Of a stretch of 63,602 nt of DNA, positions 44,535-53,875 are shown in pieces (position 1 is the stretch's first letter; every line of letters begins with the position of its first letter). The DNA is from Flavobacteriales bacterium UBA5081 (GTDB lineage Bacteria > Bacteroidota > Bacteroidia > Flavobacteriales_E > Vicingaceae). The translations under genes and the position numbers were made by a program. The DNA is taken from the NCBI GenBank assembly GCA_002415785.1, contig DIAJ01000005.1:8676-72277 (forward strand), in the 5' to 3' direction. Below the pieces are notes generated by a model. That model was not told where the DNA came from, searched no databases, and saw only the letters and a list, made by a program, of their open reading frames with translations.

Positions 44535-46427
44535 ATGTGCGGAATTGCAGGCATTATTAAAAGTGATTTAATCAACGACAAAGAAGTTGATCAGTTAAAA
44601 GCAGCAACAAAAGAGCTCAACAAAAGAGGTCCTGACGATGAGGGAATATGCACTTTTGCTAAAGCAGCTTTTGGACATCGGCGACTTTCGATTATTGACA
44701 CTTCGTCTGCAGCTAAGCAACCGTTTACAGACAAGAGTGGGCGTTACACTTTAGTTTTCAACGGAGAAATATACAATTTCAAAAACCTTCGAATAAAGCT
44801 AGAAAACGAAGGGTACTCTTTTAACTCACAATCTGATACTGAAGTATTGCTTTATGCATACATTCATTTTGGCACCTCTTTTTTAAACCATTTAGATGGT
44901 TTTTTCGCTTTAGCAATTTACGACAAGGAAACAGAGGAGAGTATTTTAGCAAGAGACCGATTTGGAATTAAGCCATTGCTCTACTCTAAGTCTGAACAGG
45001 AGTTGATCTTTGCTTCAGAAATGAAAGCAATGATGCGTTTCGGCATTCAAAAAGAAATTGACAACAGCTCACTTTTCAGCTACTTACAATTAAATTACAT
45101 CCCTGAACCACACTCTATTTTTAAATCGGTAAAAAAGCTTGAGGCAGGACACTATTTAAAAGTAGACAAGGAGAATAGGATTCAGAAAATTCCCTTTTAT
45201 CAGCTGAAATATCCACCTGAAAATGGCATATACAGTGATATAAGCTATGAAGATGCACAGAAGAAATTTTTGGAACTCATTGACGCTTCGGTGGAGCAAC
45301 GATTGGTTTCTGATGTGCCTTTGGGAACTTTTTTAAGTGGAGGAATTGATTCCTCCCTGATTACTGCTATTGCGGCGCAAAAAGTGAGCAAGCTCAATAC
45401 TTTTTCAATTGGTTTTGAAGATGAACCCATATTCGATGAAAGTCCATACGCTCGTATGGTGGCAAAAAAGTACAATACTAATCATCATACTTTTCTACTT
45501 TCAAAGTCAGACTTATTGCAAAGCTTGGGTGAAACCTTAGATTACATTGATGAGCCCTTTGCTGACTCTTCCGCTTTAGCTGTAAACGCTTTGAGTAAAG
45601 AGACCGCCAAACATGTAAAAGTAGCGCTATCGGGGGATGGTGCAGATGAACTTTTTGCCGGATATTACAAACATCGCGGAGAATTCTTTATGCGAAAAAG
45701 CGGAATGAAGCAAAATATGGTGAAGAAAATGCAGCCTGTATGGGAAGCACTGCCGAAATCGCGAAGCAATAAAGTCAGCAATTTAATTCGTAAGCTGCAT
45801 AAATTCTCAAAAGGTTCTAAAATGAACTCACAAGAACGTTATTGGCTGTGGGCAAGTTTAATGCAAGAGAATGTAGCTGCCAATTTAATGTTAAAACAAG
45901 CTCAGGCAGATGTGTACTTAAAACGCAAAGAACAGCTTTTGGAAATAGTGACTGAAAGCGAAGATTTAAATGACGTGCTCGCTACAGATTTAAAATTAGT
46001 TCTCCCCTCCGACATGCTCAGAAAAGTAGACTTAATGTCGATGCGCAATAGTTTAGAAGTAAGAACGCCATTTTTAGACCACCGCTTAGTCAATTTTGCT
46101 TTTAGCTTACCGGCTAAGTATAAAATCAATGATAAAATGGGCAAATGCATTGTTCAAGATGCTGCCAAACATTTACTTCCGGAAGAATTGTACAACCGTC
46201 CCAAGCAAGGCTTTGAAGTACCGCTTTTAAGTTGGTTTAGAAAAGAATTAAAATCACTTATTTACGATGATTTGTTAGCAGACAACTTTATCAAAGAACA
46301 AAATATTTTCAATCTTTCTTATATTCAACATTTAAAGACTAAATTAGCATCTAAAAACCCTGAAGATGTTCAAGCAAATATTTGGGCAATCATTGTTTTT
46401 AATCATTGGTGGAAAAAATATTTATAA
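44535..46427 (+). CDS. asnB: asparagine synthase (glutamine-hydrolysing)
   Basis: 630 residues. The N-terminal Ntn glutaminase domain begins MCGIAGI with catalytic Cys2 exposed after Met removal, and has GHRRLSIID and LVFNGEIYN. The synthetase domain has the ATP pyrophosphatase loop SGGIDSSL (about 268-275) and a SLEVRTPFLDHRLVNFAFSLP segment. It makes asparagine from aspartate, ATP and glutamine. It directly precedes a glycan locus; some AsnB homologues there amidate sugar carboxyl groups instead, so a glycan role is possible though unproven. Confidence 0.93.
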   Translation: MCGIAGIIKSDLINDKEVDQLKAATKELNKRGPDDEGICTFAKAAFGHRRLSIIDTSSAAKQPFTDKSGRYTLVFNGEIYNFKNLRIKLENEGYSFNSQSDTEVLLYAYIHFGTSFLNHLDGFFALAIYDKETEESILARDRFGIKPLLYSKSEQELIFASEMKAMMRFGIQKEIDNSSLFSYLQLNYIPEPHSIFKSVKKLEAGHYLKVDKENRIQKIPFYQLKYPPENGIYSDISYEDAQKKFLELIDASVEQRLVSDVPLGTFLSGGIDSSLITAIAAQKVSKLNTFSIGFEDEPIFDESPYARMVAKKYNTNHHTFLLSKSDLLQSLGETLDYIDEPFADSSALAVNALSKETAKHVKVALSGDGADELFAGYYKHRGEFFMRKSGMKQNMVKKMQPVWEALPKSRSNKVSNLIRKLHKFSKGSKMNSQERYWLWASLMQENVAANLMLKQAQADVYLKRKEQLLEIVTESEDLNDVLATDLKLVLPSDMLRKVDLMSMRNSLEVRTPFLDHRLVNFAFSLPAKYKINDKMGKCIVQDAAKHLLPEELYNRPKQGFEVPLLSWFRKELKSLIYDDLLADNFIKEQNIFNLSYIQHLKTKLASKNPEDVQANIWAIIVFNHWWKKYL

Positions 46428-46472
46428 TTAATTGTTAATATAACAAACGTAAAGCTCAGAAAAAAAGCACCA

Positions 46473-47666
46473 ATGCCTCGTGTCCTCAGAATAATTAACC
46501 GATTTAACTTAGGTGGACCTACCTATAATGCAGCTTTATTAACTAAACACTTATCGCCTGACTTTGAAACCTTATTAATTGGTGGTGAAGCTGAAGAAAG
46601 TGAAGAAAGCAGCGAGTTCATCTTAGACCAATTAGGAATTGAAGGTAAAATCATCGACGAAATGCAGCGTGATTTAGGCTTTGCAAATGACCGAACAGCC
46701 TACCGAAAAATTAAGCAAATTATAAAAGACTACAAACCGGATATTATCCACACGCACGCCTCAAAGGCAGGTGCTATTGGAAGAGCTGCAGGCATTGCCT
46801 ACGGAAAAGCGAAAATGGTTCACACTTTTCACGGTCATGTCTTTCACTCCTATTTTGGAACAATTAAAACCAATTTTTATAAAAACATAGAACGAACATT
46901 AGCCTTAAAAACCGATAAAATTATTGCCATAAGCAACCGACAAAAAATTGAACTTTGGAAAAAGCACCGTATCTGTTCGGCCGACCGGATTGCAGTAGTT
47001 CCCTTGGGCTTTGAATTGGAAAAATTCCAACAGAATCAAGAAGAGAAAAGAAAAGTGTTTCGTCAAAAATTTAATTTAGAAGATGACGAAGTGGCAATTG
47101 GCATAATTGGTCGACTTGCTCCCATAAAAAACCACTCGCTTTTTATCGATGCGTTTCATCAGCTTCAACAGCAAACAACACAAAAAGTAAGAGCTTTTAT
47201 AATTGGCGATGGCGAAGAAGCAGAGTATTTAAAAAAGTATGCAAAAGACCTAAACATCATTTTATCAAATGGTCAGGAAAACTATATTAAAAACACTCAG
47301 CTACACTTTACCTCTTGGATTAAAAACATTGATGAAGTTAATGCGGGGCTAGATATTGTTGCGCTCAGCTCAAACAATGAAGGCACACCAGTTAGTTTAA
47401 TTGAAGCACAAGCAGCAGGAAAGCCAATTGTGAGCACTAAGGTGGGAGGAATTAGCAACATTGTTAAAACAAATAAAACTGCATTTTTAGTTCCTGCTGA
47501 AGATCGAAAACAATTCACAGACGGCCTACTAAAACTAACAGAGAACAAACAACTTAGAGACGAAATGGGCACACATGGTTGGCAGTTTGTCAATAAAAAA
47601 TTTCATTATAAGCGATTAGTAGACGATATTCGTAAGCTATACGATGAGCTTTTAGAAAAAAAGTAG
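46473..47666 (+). CDS. glycosyltransferase family 4 (GT-B)
   Basis: 397 residues. The N-terminal RIINRFNLGGPTYNAALLTKHL glycine loop, DIIHTHASKAGAIGR and HTFHGHVFHSYF belong to the acceptor half. The C-terminal half has GIIGRLAPIKNHSLFIDAF, and EGTPVSLIEAQAAGKPIV gives the E-x7-E donor-binding signature with both glutamates. A retaining enzyme acting on a lipid-linked glycan in the cytosol is expected. It is the first gene of the second glycan locus, 45 bases after asnB. Confidence 0.92.
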   Translation: MPRVLRIINRFNLGGPTYNAALLTKHLSPDFETLLIGGEAEESEESSEFILDQLGIEGKIIDEMQRDLGFANDRTAYRKIKQIIKDYKPDIIHTHASKAGAIGRAAGIAYGKAKMVHTFHGHVFHSYFGTIKTNFYKNIERTLALKTDKIIAISNRQKIELWKKHRICSADRIAVVPLGFELEKFQQNQEEKRKVFRQKFNLEDDEVAIGIIGRLAPIKNHSLFIDAFHQLQQQTTQKVRAFIIGDGEEAEYLKKYAKDLNIILSNGQENYIKNTQLHFTSWIKNIDEVNAGLDIVALSSNNEGTPVSLIEAQAAGKPIVSTKVGGISNIVKTNKTAFLVPAEDRKQFTDGLLKLTENKQLRDEMGTHGWQFVNKKFHYKRLVDDIRKLYDELLEKK

Positions 47667-47689
47667 ACTTAAGTAGTGTATTTATTTGA

Positions 47690-47697
47690 TAGATTTG
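47690..47697 (+). promoter_or_regulatory. -7 promoter element TAGATTTG for the export genes
   Basis: Perfect TAnnTTTG, 22 bases before the ATG of the Wza-like gene at 47720. It would allow the export part of the locus to be transcribed separately from the GT4 gene. Confidence 0.45.
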
Positions 47698-47719
47698 CAA
47701 GGCATTAGATTTTCAAATT

Positions 47720-48487
47720 ATGATTAAAAAAATAATAGGATTTGCTGTTATCATTTCTTTTTTAGCAGCCTGCAAACCACTGAATCCAAGCATTATGTTC
47801 AAAACCCCAAAGGATTATGAATATGCTGAGCTAAAAGTGGAAAATCAAGAAGTGGAGTACAAAATTGCTCCAAATGATATATTAAGTTTTCGATTATTCT
47901 CGAACAATGGTTTTCGATTGGTAGACATTACCAACAACAGCGATGGTAGAACTCAGCAAATGCGTCAATTAAATGAAGGAATTACTTACTTGGTTGAACA
48001 CGACGGCATGGTTAACCTTCCCATCATTAATCGAATTAATTTAAATGGGCTAACCTTAAGAGAAGCGGAGTTTTTATTAGAAGAAAAGTACAGCGAGATA
48101 TACATAGATCCCTTTGTAATGCTCAACTTTACAAATCGCAGAGTGACAATTTTTCCCGGAAACGGAGGAAACGGACAAGTAATTACCCTACAGAACAACA
48201 ACGTTAGATTGTTGGAAGCTCTTGCTTTAGCCGGTGGTATTCGAGAAGACGGACGTGCTAAGAGAGTAAAATTAATTCGTGGAGACTTAGCCAATCCAGA
48301 AGTATACTTAATTGATTTGTCAACTATTGAAGGTTTAAACAAAGCTGATATTATTTTACAAGCTAACGATATCATTTATGTTGAGCCAATAGGTGTTACA
48401 ACACGTCAACTCCTTTCTGAGATTTCACCAATTTTGGGGCTACTTTCCAGTTTAGTAACACTTTACATTGTATTAGATCGTCTGTAA
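47720..48487 (+). CDS. polysaccharide export outer-membrane lipoprotein (Wza/OPX family)
   Basis: 255 residues. A lipoprotein signal with lipobox LAAC puts Cys17 at the lipid site. A Poly_export domain (about 45-135, KIAPNDILSFRLF...GMVNLPIINRINLNGLTLREAE) is followed by an SLBB-like domain (about 140-225, VTIFPGNGGNGQVITLQNNNVRLLEALALAGGI). It ends with a hydrophobic helix (about 233-253), as in Bacteroidota OPX proteins. With the Wzc-like partner 14 bases downstream it forms the export channel for capsule or exopolysaccharide. Confidence 0.93.
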   Translation: MIKKIIGFAVIISFLAACKPLNPSIMFKTPKDYEYAELKVENQEVEYKIAPNDILSFRLFSNNGFRLVDITNNSDGRTQQMRQLNEGITYLVEHDGMVNLPIINRINLNGLTLREAEFLLEEKYSEIYIDPFVMLNFTNRRVTIFPGNGGNGQVITLQNNNVRLLEALALAGGIREDGRAKRVKLIRGDLANPEVYLIDLSTIEGLNKADIILQANDIIYVEPIGVTTRQLLSEISPILGLLSSLVTLYIVLDRL

Positions 48488-48501
48488 GTAAAATTTAAGA
48501 T

Positions 48502-50958
48502 TTGCAAGAACAGCTCTCACCACACGAATTGGAAAAACTCAAGCAAAGTCAAAGCAGCTTGAGCAGTTTCAATACTGATTTTGACCTTGGACTTTTTCTT
48601 TACATTATCAAGAAAAACTTGCTGTGGGTAATGCTAACCATTGGTATGTCTATTCTTGGAAGTTTTCTTTACATAAGATATACCGCTCCGGTTTATCGTG
48701 CTAGTGCTGACATTCAAATTGAAAAAAGCAATCAAGCCAACAGACTTTTAGATGTAGAAGACTATTATGAGAGCAACGACATCTCTTCTGAAATAGAGCT
48801 ATTAAAATCTCCTTTATTGATGGAAGCTACCTTAGAAAAGCTCCCTCTTCAAGTGAGCTACTTCTCTGAAGGTCAATTTTTGCGAAATGAAATATACAAG
48901 AATGCGCCTTTTAATGTTGAGGTGCTTTACAAAGAACCTTCTCTAAGCAGTACAAAAATCGACATTTCTTTTGCCAATTCTTCGAGCGGCAAGTTGAGCT
49001 GGGGCGAGGGTAAAGAAAGTTCAGTTGACTTTTATGCAGGTAAATCATGTCACCTTCCTTTTGCAGAGGTAATTGTAACGGTAACCGATTACTCTAGAAT
49101 TAAAAAAGAAGTAGAAGCCGTAAAAGGAATTGAATATCACTTTGTTTTAAACAACCCACAAAGCTTGGTTAAAGGTATTTTAAGCCGACTAGAGATTGTT
49201 ATCCTAAACCCCAATGCAAAGACTTTACAAGTTGGTATTAGCGATAATAATCGGCTCAAAGCTTTTGACATTGTAAATGGCTTAATCGATGAGTTTAAGC
49301 TCTATAATGTTGAAAAGAAAAAGCAAAGTTCGAAGCAAATTTTGGACTTTCTAAATGCGCAAATTGAATCTGTTTATGAAAAACAGAAAGTTTATGAAAG
49401 ACAAATCCAACGATTTAAACGTGAAAATGGCATAACAGAAATTGATCAATTTTCTAAAGTTTACATTGAGCGTATGAACCAGATTGATCAGGCTCAAGTA
49501 GAGTTAGAAATTGAAATAGCTACCCTTGAAGAAATCAAGAAACAAATAAAGGAAGGTGGCGAACAAATTGACATTTATGAATTCCTTCCAATTCTGGTGG
49601 GCTCTCAGTTTGAGAGTAGCATAAGTAGTTTAATTGAGCAATTAAATGACTTATTGCTAAAAAAACAAGAGCTCCTATTCACGATGCGAGAAAACAGCAA
49701 CCGAATTCAGGAAATTGACTACCAAATTGACATTCAGAAAAAACTAATCAGCGAAAGCATTAATTCACTAATTGACAAGCTTAACGACCGATTAAGTGAC
49801 CTCAACGAAAGAGTTGAACGAAGCCAAAAAGAATACTTCAATCAACCGGAAGCTGAAATTGAATTGTTGCGTTTAAAAAGAGTTTACGACATCAATGAGC
49901 GTTTTTATACTATGCTAATTGAGAAAAAAACGGAGTACTCTATTTCACAGGAAGGCTACGTTTCTGACATTAACATTCTAGATAAAGCAACACTTCCAAC
50001 CACTGCAGTTTCTCCAAACAAAAACCTCATTTTTATTGGCTTTACTTTTGCCGGTTTATTTTTGAGTTTTTTACTTATTATTGTTCGCTACTTATTCCAC
50101 AATAAGATTACTTCGATTGACGAAATTACCAAATACGCTTCTGCTCAAATAAGTGTATTGGGAATGATTCCAAAATACAAGAAAGACATCCCTGTTTCTC
50201 AACTGATAGTCAATAAAAACCCAAAATCTTTAATTGCCGAATCTTTCCGTTCAATTAGAACTAACTTGCAATTTATTTCAGCGCAAGAGGGTGCTAAAGT
50301 AATGGCAGTAACATCCACAGTTTCTGGTGAAGGAAAAACTTTTATTGCCATTAACCTAGGCGGTATAATTGCCTTTAGCGGCAAAAAAGTAATTATTCTC
50401 GATTTGGATATGCGTAAACCAAAAATCCACAGAGGATTTGATGTTAGTAATGAGAAAGGAATGAGTACTTTGTTAATTGGTAAAGATGAAATTAAGAACT
50501 GTATTCACCATAGCAAGCAAGAAAATTTAGATTTTATAACTGCTGGACCAATTCCACCAAACCCTTCGGAATTAATTATTAACAGTCGACTTAGTGAAAT
50601 CATCACTAACTTAAAAGAAGAATACGACCTAATAATCGTTGACAACCCTCCGGTTGGGCTGGTTACCGACGGAATAGAAATGATTCGAAAAGCTGATTAT
50701 CCAATTTATATTTTCCGTTCAGAATACAGCCGAAAAAACTTTGTTAGAAGTATTGACAAGCTCGTTAATGACAACAAAATCAACAAACTTTCAGTTATTT
50801 TAAACGGTGTTGATATTAAAAAACGAAGTTACGGCTATGGCTACGGATATGGATATGGGTACGGGTACGGATATGGGTACGGATATGGATACGGTCATGG
50901 ATACTATAATGAGAATGAAGAAAATAAAGGTGGAATTTTTAACAAAAGAAAAAACTAA
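48502..50958 (+). CDS. Wzc-like polysaccharide co-polymerase with bacterial tyrosine kinase domain
   Basis: 818 residues from a TTG at 48502, 14 bases after the Wza-like stop; the next in-frame ATGs fall within the first membrane helix. A Wzz region has a first helix near 35-55 and a second near 508-530, with coiled coil between. The BY-kinase domain has Walker A SGEGKT (about 607-612), Walker A' VIILDLDMRKPK and Walker B LIIVDNPPVGL. The C-terminal tail is (YG)11-HGYY (777-803), giving 13 tyrosines as the autophosphorylation cluster. It controls chain length and export. Confidence 0.95.
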   Translation: MQEQLSPHELEKLKQSQSSLSSFNTDFDLGLFLYIIKKNLLWVMLTIGMSILGSFLYIRYTAPVYRASADIQIEKSNQANRLLDVEDYYESNDISSEIELLKSPLLMEATLEKLPLQVSYFSEGQFLRNEIYKNAPFNVEVLYKEPSLSSTKIDISFANSSSGKLSWGEGKESSVDFYAGKSCHLPFAEVIVTVTDYSRIKKEVEAVKGIEYHFVLNNPQSLVKGILSRLEIVILNPNAKTLQVGISDNNRLKAFDIVNGLIDEFKLYNVEKKKQSSKQILDFLNAQIESVYEKQKVYERQIQRFKRENGITEIDQFSKVYIERMNQIDQAQVELEIEIATLEEIKKQIKEGGEQIDIYEFLPILVGSQFESSISSLIEQLNDLLLKKQELLFTMRENSNRIQEIDYQIDIQKKLISESINSLIDKLNDRLSDLNERVERSQKEYFNQPEAEIELLRLKRVYDINERFYTMLIEKKTEYSISQEGYVSDINILDKATLPTTAVSPNKNLIFIGFTFAGLFLSFLLIIVRYLFHNKITSIDEITKYASAQISVLGMIPKYKKDIPVSQLIVNKNPKSLIAESFRSIRTNLQFISAQEGAKVMAVTSTVSGEGKTFIAINLGGIIAFSGKKVIILDLDMRKPKIHRGFDVSNEKGMSTLLIGKDEIKNCIHHSKQENLDFITAGPIPPNPSELIINSRLSEIITNLKEEYDLIIVDNPPVGLVTDGIEMIRKADYPIYIFRSEYSRKNFVRSIDKLVNDNKINKLSVILNGVDIKKRSYGYGYGYGYGYGYGYGYGYGYGHGYYNENEENKGGIFNKRKN
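50830..50907 (+). repeat. hexamer-periodic TAy-GGn tract encoding the (YG)11-HG-YY tail
   Basis: Eleven tandem TAy-GGn codon pairs (50830-50895), then CATGGA and TACTAT. Third bases vary between C and T for Tyr and among A, C, G and T for Gly, so the tract is not a pure microsatellite. Selection seems to keep the peptide rather than the DNA, though slippage in units of six bases would change tail length in frame. Confidence 0.9.
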
Positions 50959-50960
50959 GG

Positions 50961-51503
50961 ATGCAAATTGAGGAAACACCAATTAAAGATTTAGTAATTG
51001 TGAAACCTAAGGTTTTCCCTGATGATCGAGGTTTCTTCTACGAAACCTTCAATGCTAAAACATTTAAAGAGCTTGGACTAGATGTGAAATTTGTACAAGA
51101 TAATATTTCACTTTCTCAGAAAGGTGTACTAAGAGGAATTCATTTTCAAAAACCACCTTATGCTCAAGGCAAACTGGTACAAGTTTTAAAAGGTGCTGTA
51201 TTAGACATTACAGTTGACTTACGTAAATACTCCCCAAGCTACGGGCAGTACTTTAGCTATGTATTAAGTGAAGAAAACAAAACTCAACTTTATGTTCCCG
51301 AAGGATTTGGACACGGATTTGTAACCCTAGAAGATGAAACTCTTTTCTCCTACAAATGCACCAACTTTTACAATAAAGAATCAGAAGGTGGTATTTTTTG
51401 GAACGATAAAGACTTAAATATTGATTGGCAAATTGAAAATCCAATTATATCAGAAAAAGACCAAATGGCGCAGTCCTTTGCAGACTTTGAAAGTCCCTTT
51501 TAA
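50961..51503 (+). CDS. rfbC: dTDP-4-dehydrorhamnose 3,5-epimerase
   Basis: 180 residues, the normal cupin length. Motifs: FPDDRGFFYETFN near the start, SQKGVLRGIHFQ with the catalytic His, then GAVLDITVDLRKYSPSYGQ and VPEGFGHGFVTLEDET. It epimerises C3 and C5 of dTDP-4-keto-6-deoxyglucose on the way to dTDP-rhamnose. RfbA, RfbB and RfbD are not in the window, so they lie elsewhere or the product serves another deoxysugar. It sits two bases after the Wzc-like gene. Confidence 0.93.
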   Translation: MQIEETPIKDLVIVKPKVFPDDRGFFYETFNAKTFKELGLDVKFVQDNISLSQKGVLRGIHFQKPPYAQGKLVQVLKGAVLDITVDLRKYSPSYGQYFSYVLSEENKTQLYVPEGFGHGFVTLEDETLFSYKCTNFYNKESEGGIFWNDKDLNIDWQIENPIISEKDQMAQSFADFESPF

Positions 51504-52618
51504 TGATGGCAGATAACCTAATCATAAAAATTAGTTTCATATTCCTAAGTAGCCTCATATTTAGCGTACTTGTGAATAGCCTATTTTTAAAATTCTCTAA
51601 GAATCTTGGAATGCGAAATATTGACCACCAACCTAGTAGGTGGAGCAGCATTTCTAAACCTTCTTTTGGAGGAATTTCATTTTTCATTGTATTCCTTTTG
51701 GTATTAGTTCAATACCCATTACTTTTCTCCACTTATGGAATCAGCTTTAACTTACAATTAATTGGAGTTATTGCAGCTTGTGGAATTAGCTTTTTGGTGG
51801 GCTTAGCTGACGATGCCTATAACACCAATCCAACTTTAAAATCTATTGCTCAAGCAGTTTGTGCCATAATTCTTATTTCAACAGGTACTTACATAAAACT
51901 TTTTAACATAGAATGGCTAAACTACTCTATTAGCTTTATGTGGATTGTAGGACTAATGAACTCCATTAATATGCTCGATAATATGGATGGAATTTCAACC
52001 ATTGCATCGATTTTTGCCCTAATTTGTATGCTCACTGTTTTGTTTTATCAGGAGCAAATCTCACAAGTGTATTTTGCATTGATGATTGGTATGTGTGGAG
52101 CGCTTATCGCCTTTCTTTTTTTCAACTGGCATCCTTCAAAAATGTTTATGGGCGATACCGGCAGCCAGTTTCTTGGTCTTAGTTTGGCCGCTTTTTCTAT
52201 TTTATTTTTATGGAACTTTAATGCAGAGAGTGAGAGCAAGAGTATTTCTCAGCAAATCATCTTACCCATTTTAGCTTTTTTGGTTCCTTTAAGCGACACA
52301 ACAACAGTAGTAATTAATCGGATATCCGAAGGAAAATCTCCTTTTGTTGGCGGAAAAGATCACACCACTCACCACTTATCTTATTTAGGTTATAACGATC
52401 AATCTGTGGCTTTTATCGTTGCTGGCTTGGGATTAATCTCAACCGTAGTTTGTTTAGTTGCAGTTTCGATTACACATTGGGATCATTTATTTACAATTCT
52501 CTTTTCCATTTATGCGATTTCTGTTTTTCTTTCGTTATTTTTAATAACCAGATTCAACAAAAAAAATCAACAGCAAAAAGATGAGCCTAAAGAGCGAAAA
52601 ATCAACCGTACTGCCTAA
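51503..52618 (+). CDS. undecaprenyl-phosphate GlcNAc-1-phosphate-type transferase (WecA/MraY family)
   Basis: 371 residues with about 10-11 membrane helices. Cytosolic motifs are in order: LADDAYNTNPTLK (Asp pair), NMLDNMDGIS, FMGDTGSQFLGL and GKDHTTHHLSYLG, the His-rich motif of this superfamily. It transfers a sugar-1-phosphate from a UDP-sugar to undecaprenyl phosphate, starting glycan assembly. Its ATG overlaps the rfbC stop (TAATG), and its 3' end overlaps the transglycosylase gene by 38 bases. Confidence 0.93.
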   Translation: MMADNLIIKISFIFLSSLIFSVLVNSLFLKFSKNLGMRNIDHQPSRWSSISKPSFGGISFFIVFLLVLVQYPLLFSTYGISFNLQLIGVIAACGISFLVGLADDAYNTNPTLKSIAQAVCAIILISTGTYIKLFNIEWLNYSISFMWIVGLMNSINMLDNMDGISTIASIFALICMLTVLFYQEQISQVYFALMIGMCGALIAFLFFNWHPSKMFMGDTGSQFLGLSLAAFSILFLWNFNAESESKSISQQIILPILAFLVPLSDTTTVVINRISEGKSPFVGGKDHTTHHLSYLGYNDQSVAFIVAGLGLISTVVCLVAVSITHWDHLFTILFSIYAISVFLSLFLITRFNKKNQQQKDEPKERKINRTA

Positions 52619-53534
52619 AATACTAGTAATAACTCTTGCCTTTTTTGGTGCTTCACAGCTCTTTATTTCCTCCATATCTTCAGATGAAGAAGAGAAAACT
52701 TACGCAAAGCAATTTAATGAGGAATATAATATTTTCAGCCTAAGCGCACCGGTAGACATCACTTTTTGTGGAGAAAAAGTACCCACTAAAGAGCCGGAAA
52801 TTTTTGAGCGCTTAGATCGAGAAATTCACTCAAATACTTATTTCCACTCCAACACTATTCTCTATTTTAAAAGAGCTAACAGATGGTTTCCGGTAATTGA
52901 ACCAATTTTAAAAGCCAATAACATTCCTGATGACTTTAAGTATTTGGCTTTGGTTGAAAGTGGTTTGCAAAATGTGGTTTCGCCAATGGGCGCTACCGGC
53001 TATTGGCAGTTTTTAGAAGGAACAGCTAAGGAGTATGGTTTAGAAGTAAATGATGAAATTGACGAACGCTATCACGTTGAAAAAGCCACTGAAGCAGCTT
53101 GCAAATACCTCAATGATTCTTATGAAAAATACAATGATTGGGCTTTAGTTGCAGCATCTTACAATGTTGGTAAAGGCAGAATCGACAGTGAACTAGAAAG
53201 ACAACAAACCAACAACTACTACGATTTGCTCTTAAATGAAGAAACCAAGAGATACGTTTTTAGAATTTTAGCTGTAAAACACATTTTAACTCACCCTGAG
53301 CAATACGGTTTTAATATTCGCAAGAAAGATTTATACGCCCCTTTAGAATACAAAACAGTAGTGCTGGACAGCAGCGTAACCAACTTTGCTGATTTTGCAA
53401 AGTCGCACAACATCAGCTATAAAATTTTAAAACACTTCAACCCCTGGTTGCGACAAGCCTATTTAAAGAATCCAAGAAATAAGAATTACGAATTGAAAAT
53501 CCCTACTCAGTCAGAATATTTTCTAAATTCATAA
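52581..53534 (+). CDS. lytic transglycosylase, SLT domain (MltD-like, no LysM seen)
   Basis: 317 residues. One N-terminal membrane helix or signal (about 12-32) is followed by the SLT fold (about 95-230), with catalytic Glu in ALVESGLQN, then SPMGATGYWQF and AAASYNVGKGRI (here VAASYNVGKG). It cuts peptidoglycan glycan strands in the periplasm. It begins 38 bases inside the preceding transferase gene, so it is translated as part of the glycan operon. Local wall opening to seat the export machine would fit this context. Confidence 0.9.
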   Translation: MSLKSEKSTVLPKILVITLAFFGASQLFISSISSDEEEKTYAKQFNEEYNIFSLSAPVDITFCGEKVPTKEPEIFERLDREIHSNTYFHSNTILYFKRANRWFPVIEPILKANNIPDDFKYLALVESGLQNVVSPMGATGYWQFLEGTAKEYGLEVNDEIDERYHVEKATEAACKYLNDSYEKYNDWALVAASYNVGKGRIDSELERQQTNNYYDLLLNEETKRYVFRILAVKHILTHPEQYGFNIRKKDLYAPLEYKTVVLDSSVTNFADFAKSHNISYKILKHFNPWLRQAYLKNPRNKNYELKIPTQSEYFLNS

Positions 53535-53615
53535 CAAAAAATCATTTGTTTTCTGGGTCGTCACAAAAGGATTTCGCAATAATCCGAATGTAATGGAAAA
53601 GAGATTGAAATTAAG

Positions 53616-53623
53616 TAAATTTG
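53616..53623 (+). promoter_or_regulatory. -7 promoter element TAAATTTG for the toxin-antitoxin pair
   Basis: Perfect TAnnTTTG, 43 bases before the antitoxin ATG at 53667, in the 132-bp gap after the transglycosylase gene. It suggests the pair has its own promoter, as such modules usually do. Confidence 0.45.
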
Positions 53624-53666
53624 TTTTGCTGAGGCAAAATCAATAGCTTTAACAAAATACAAAATC

Positions 53667-53873
53667 ATGAAAGAAGTAAGGCTTAAAATACCAGATAACA
53701 AAATTAGCTTTTTCATGGAACTCATTAATCAACTTGGTATTGAAGTTGCCGAACAAATAGATATTCCTGAAGAACACAAAACTATAGTGAGAGAAAGAAT
53801 TAAGACAACAAAGCCCGAAGACATGATTCCTTGGGACGAAGCACGGAAACAGTTCTCTTTTAAAGAAAAATAG
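53667..53873 (+). CDS. type II antitoxin (predicted) of a ParE/RelE module
   Basis: 68 residues, polar and charged, predicted helix-rich, with a short N-terminal strand (KEVRLKIPDNKISFFMEL) and a C-terminal region (IPWDEARKQFSFKEK) of the kind that wraps a ParE toxin. I do not recognise a classical ribbon-helix-helix motif, so the call rests mainly on size, order and the toxin two bases downstream. Many such small proteins sit before ParE/RelE toxins in Bacteroidota. Confidence 0.75.
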   Translation: MKEVRLKIPDNKISFFMELINQLGIEVAEQIDIPEEHKTIVRERIKTTKPEDMIPWDEARKQFSFKEK

Positions 53874-53875
53874 CA

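Noticed and set aside
46428..46472. Terminator between asnB and the GT4 gene (TTGTT...AACAA)
   Set aside because: The stem is only five AT-rich base pairs with no T-run; read-through is more likely.
50830..50907. Tandem repeat that might be read as a CRISPR or microsatellite locus
   Set aside because: It lies in frame inside the Wzc-like gene, has six-base period with no spacers, and encodes the tyrosine tail.
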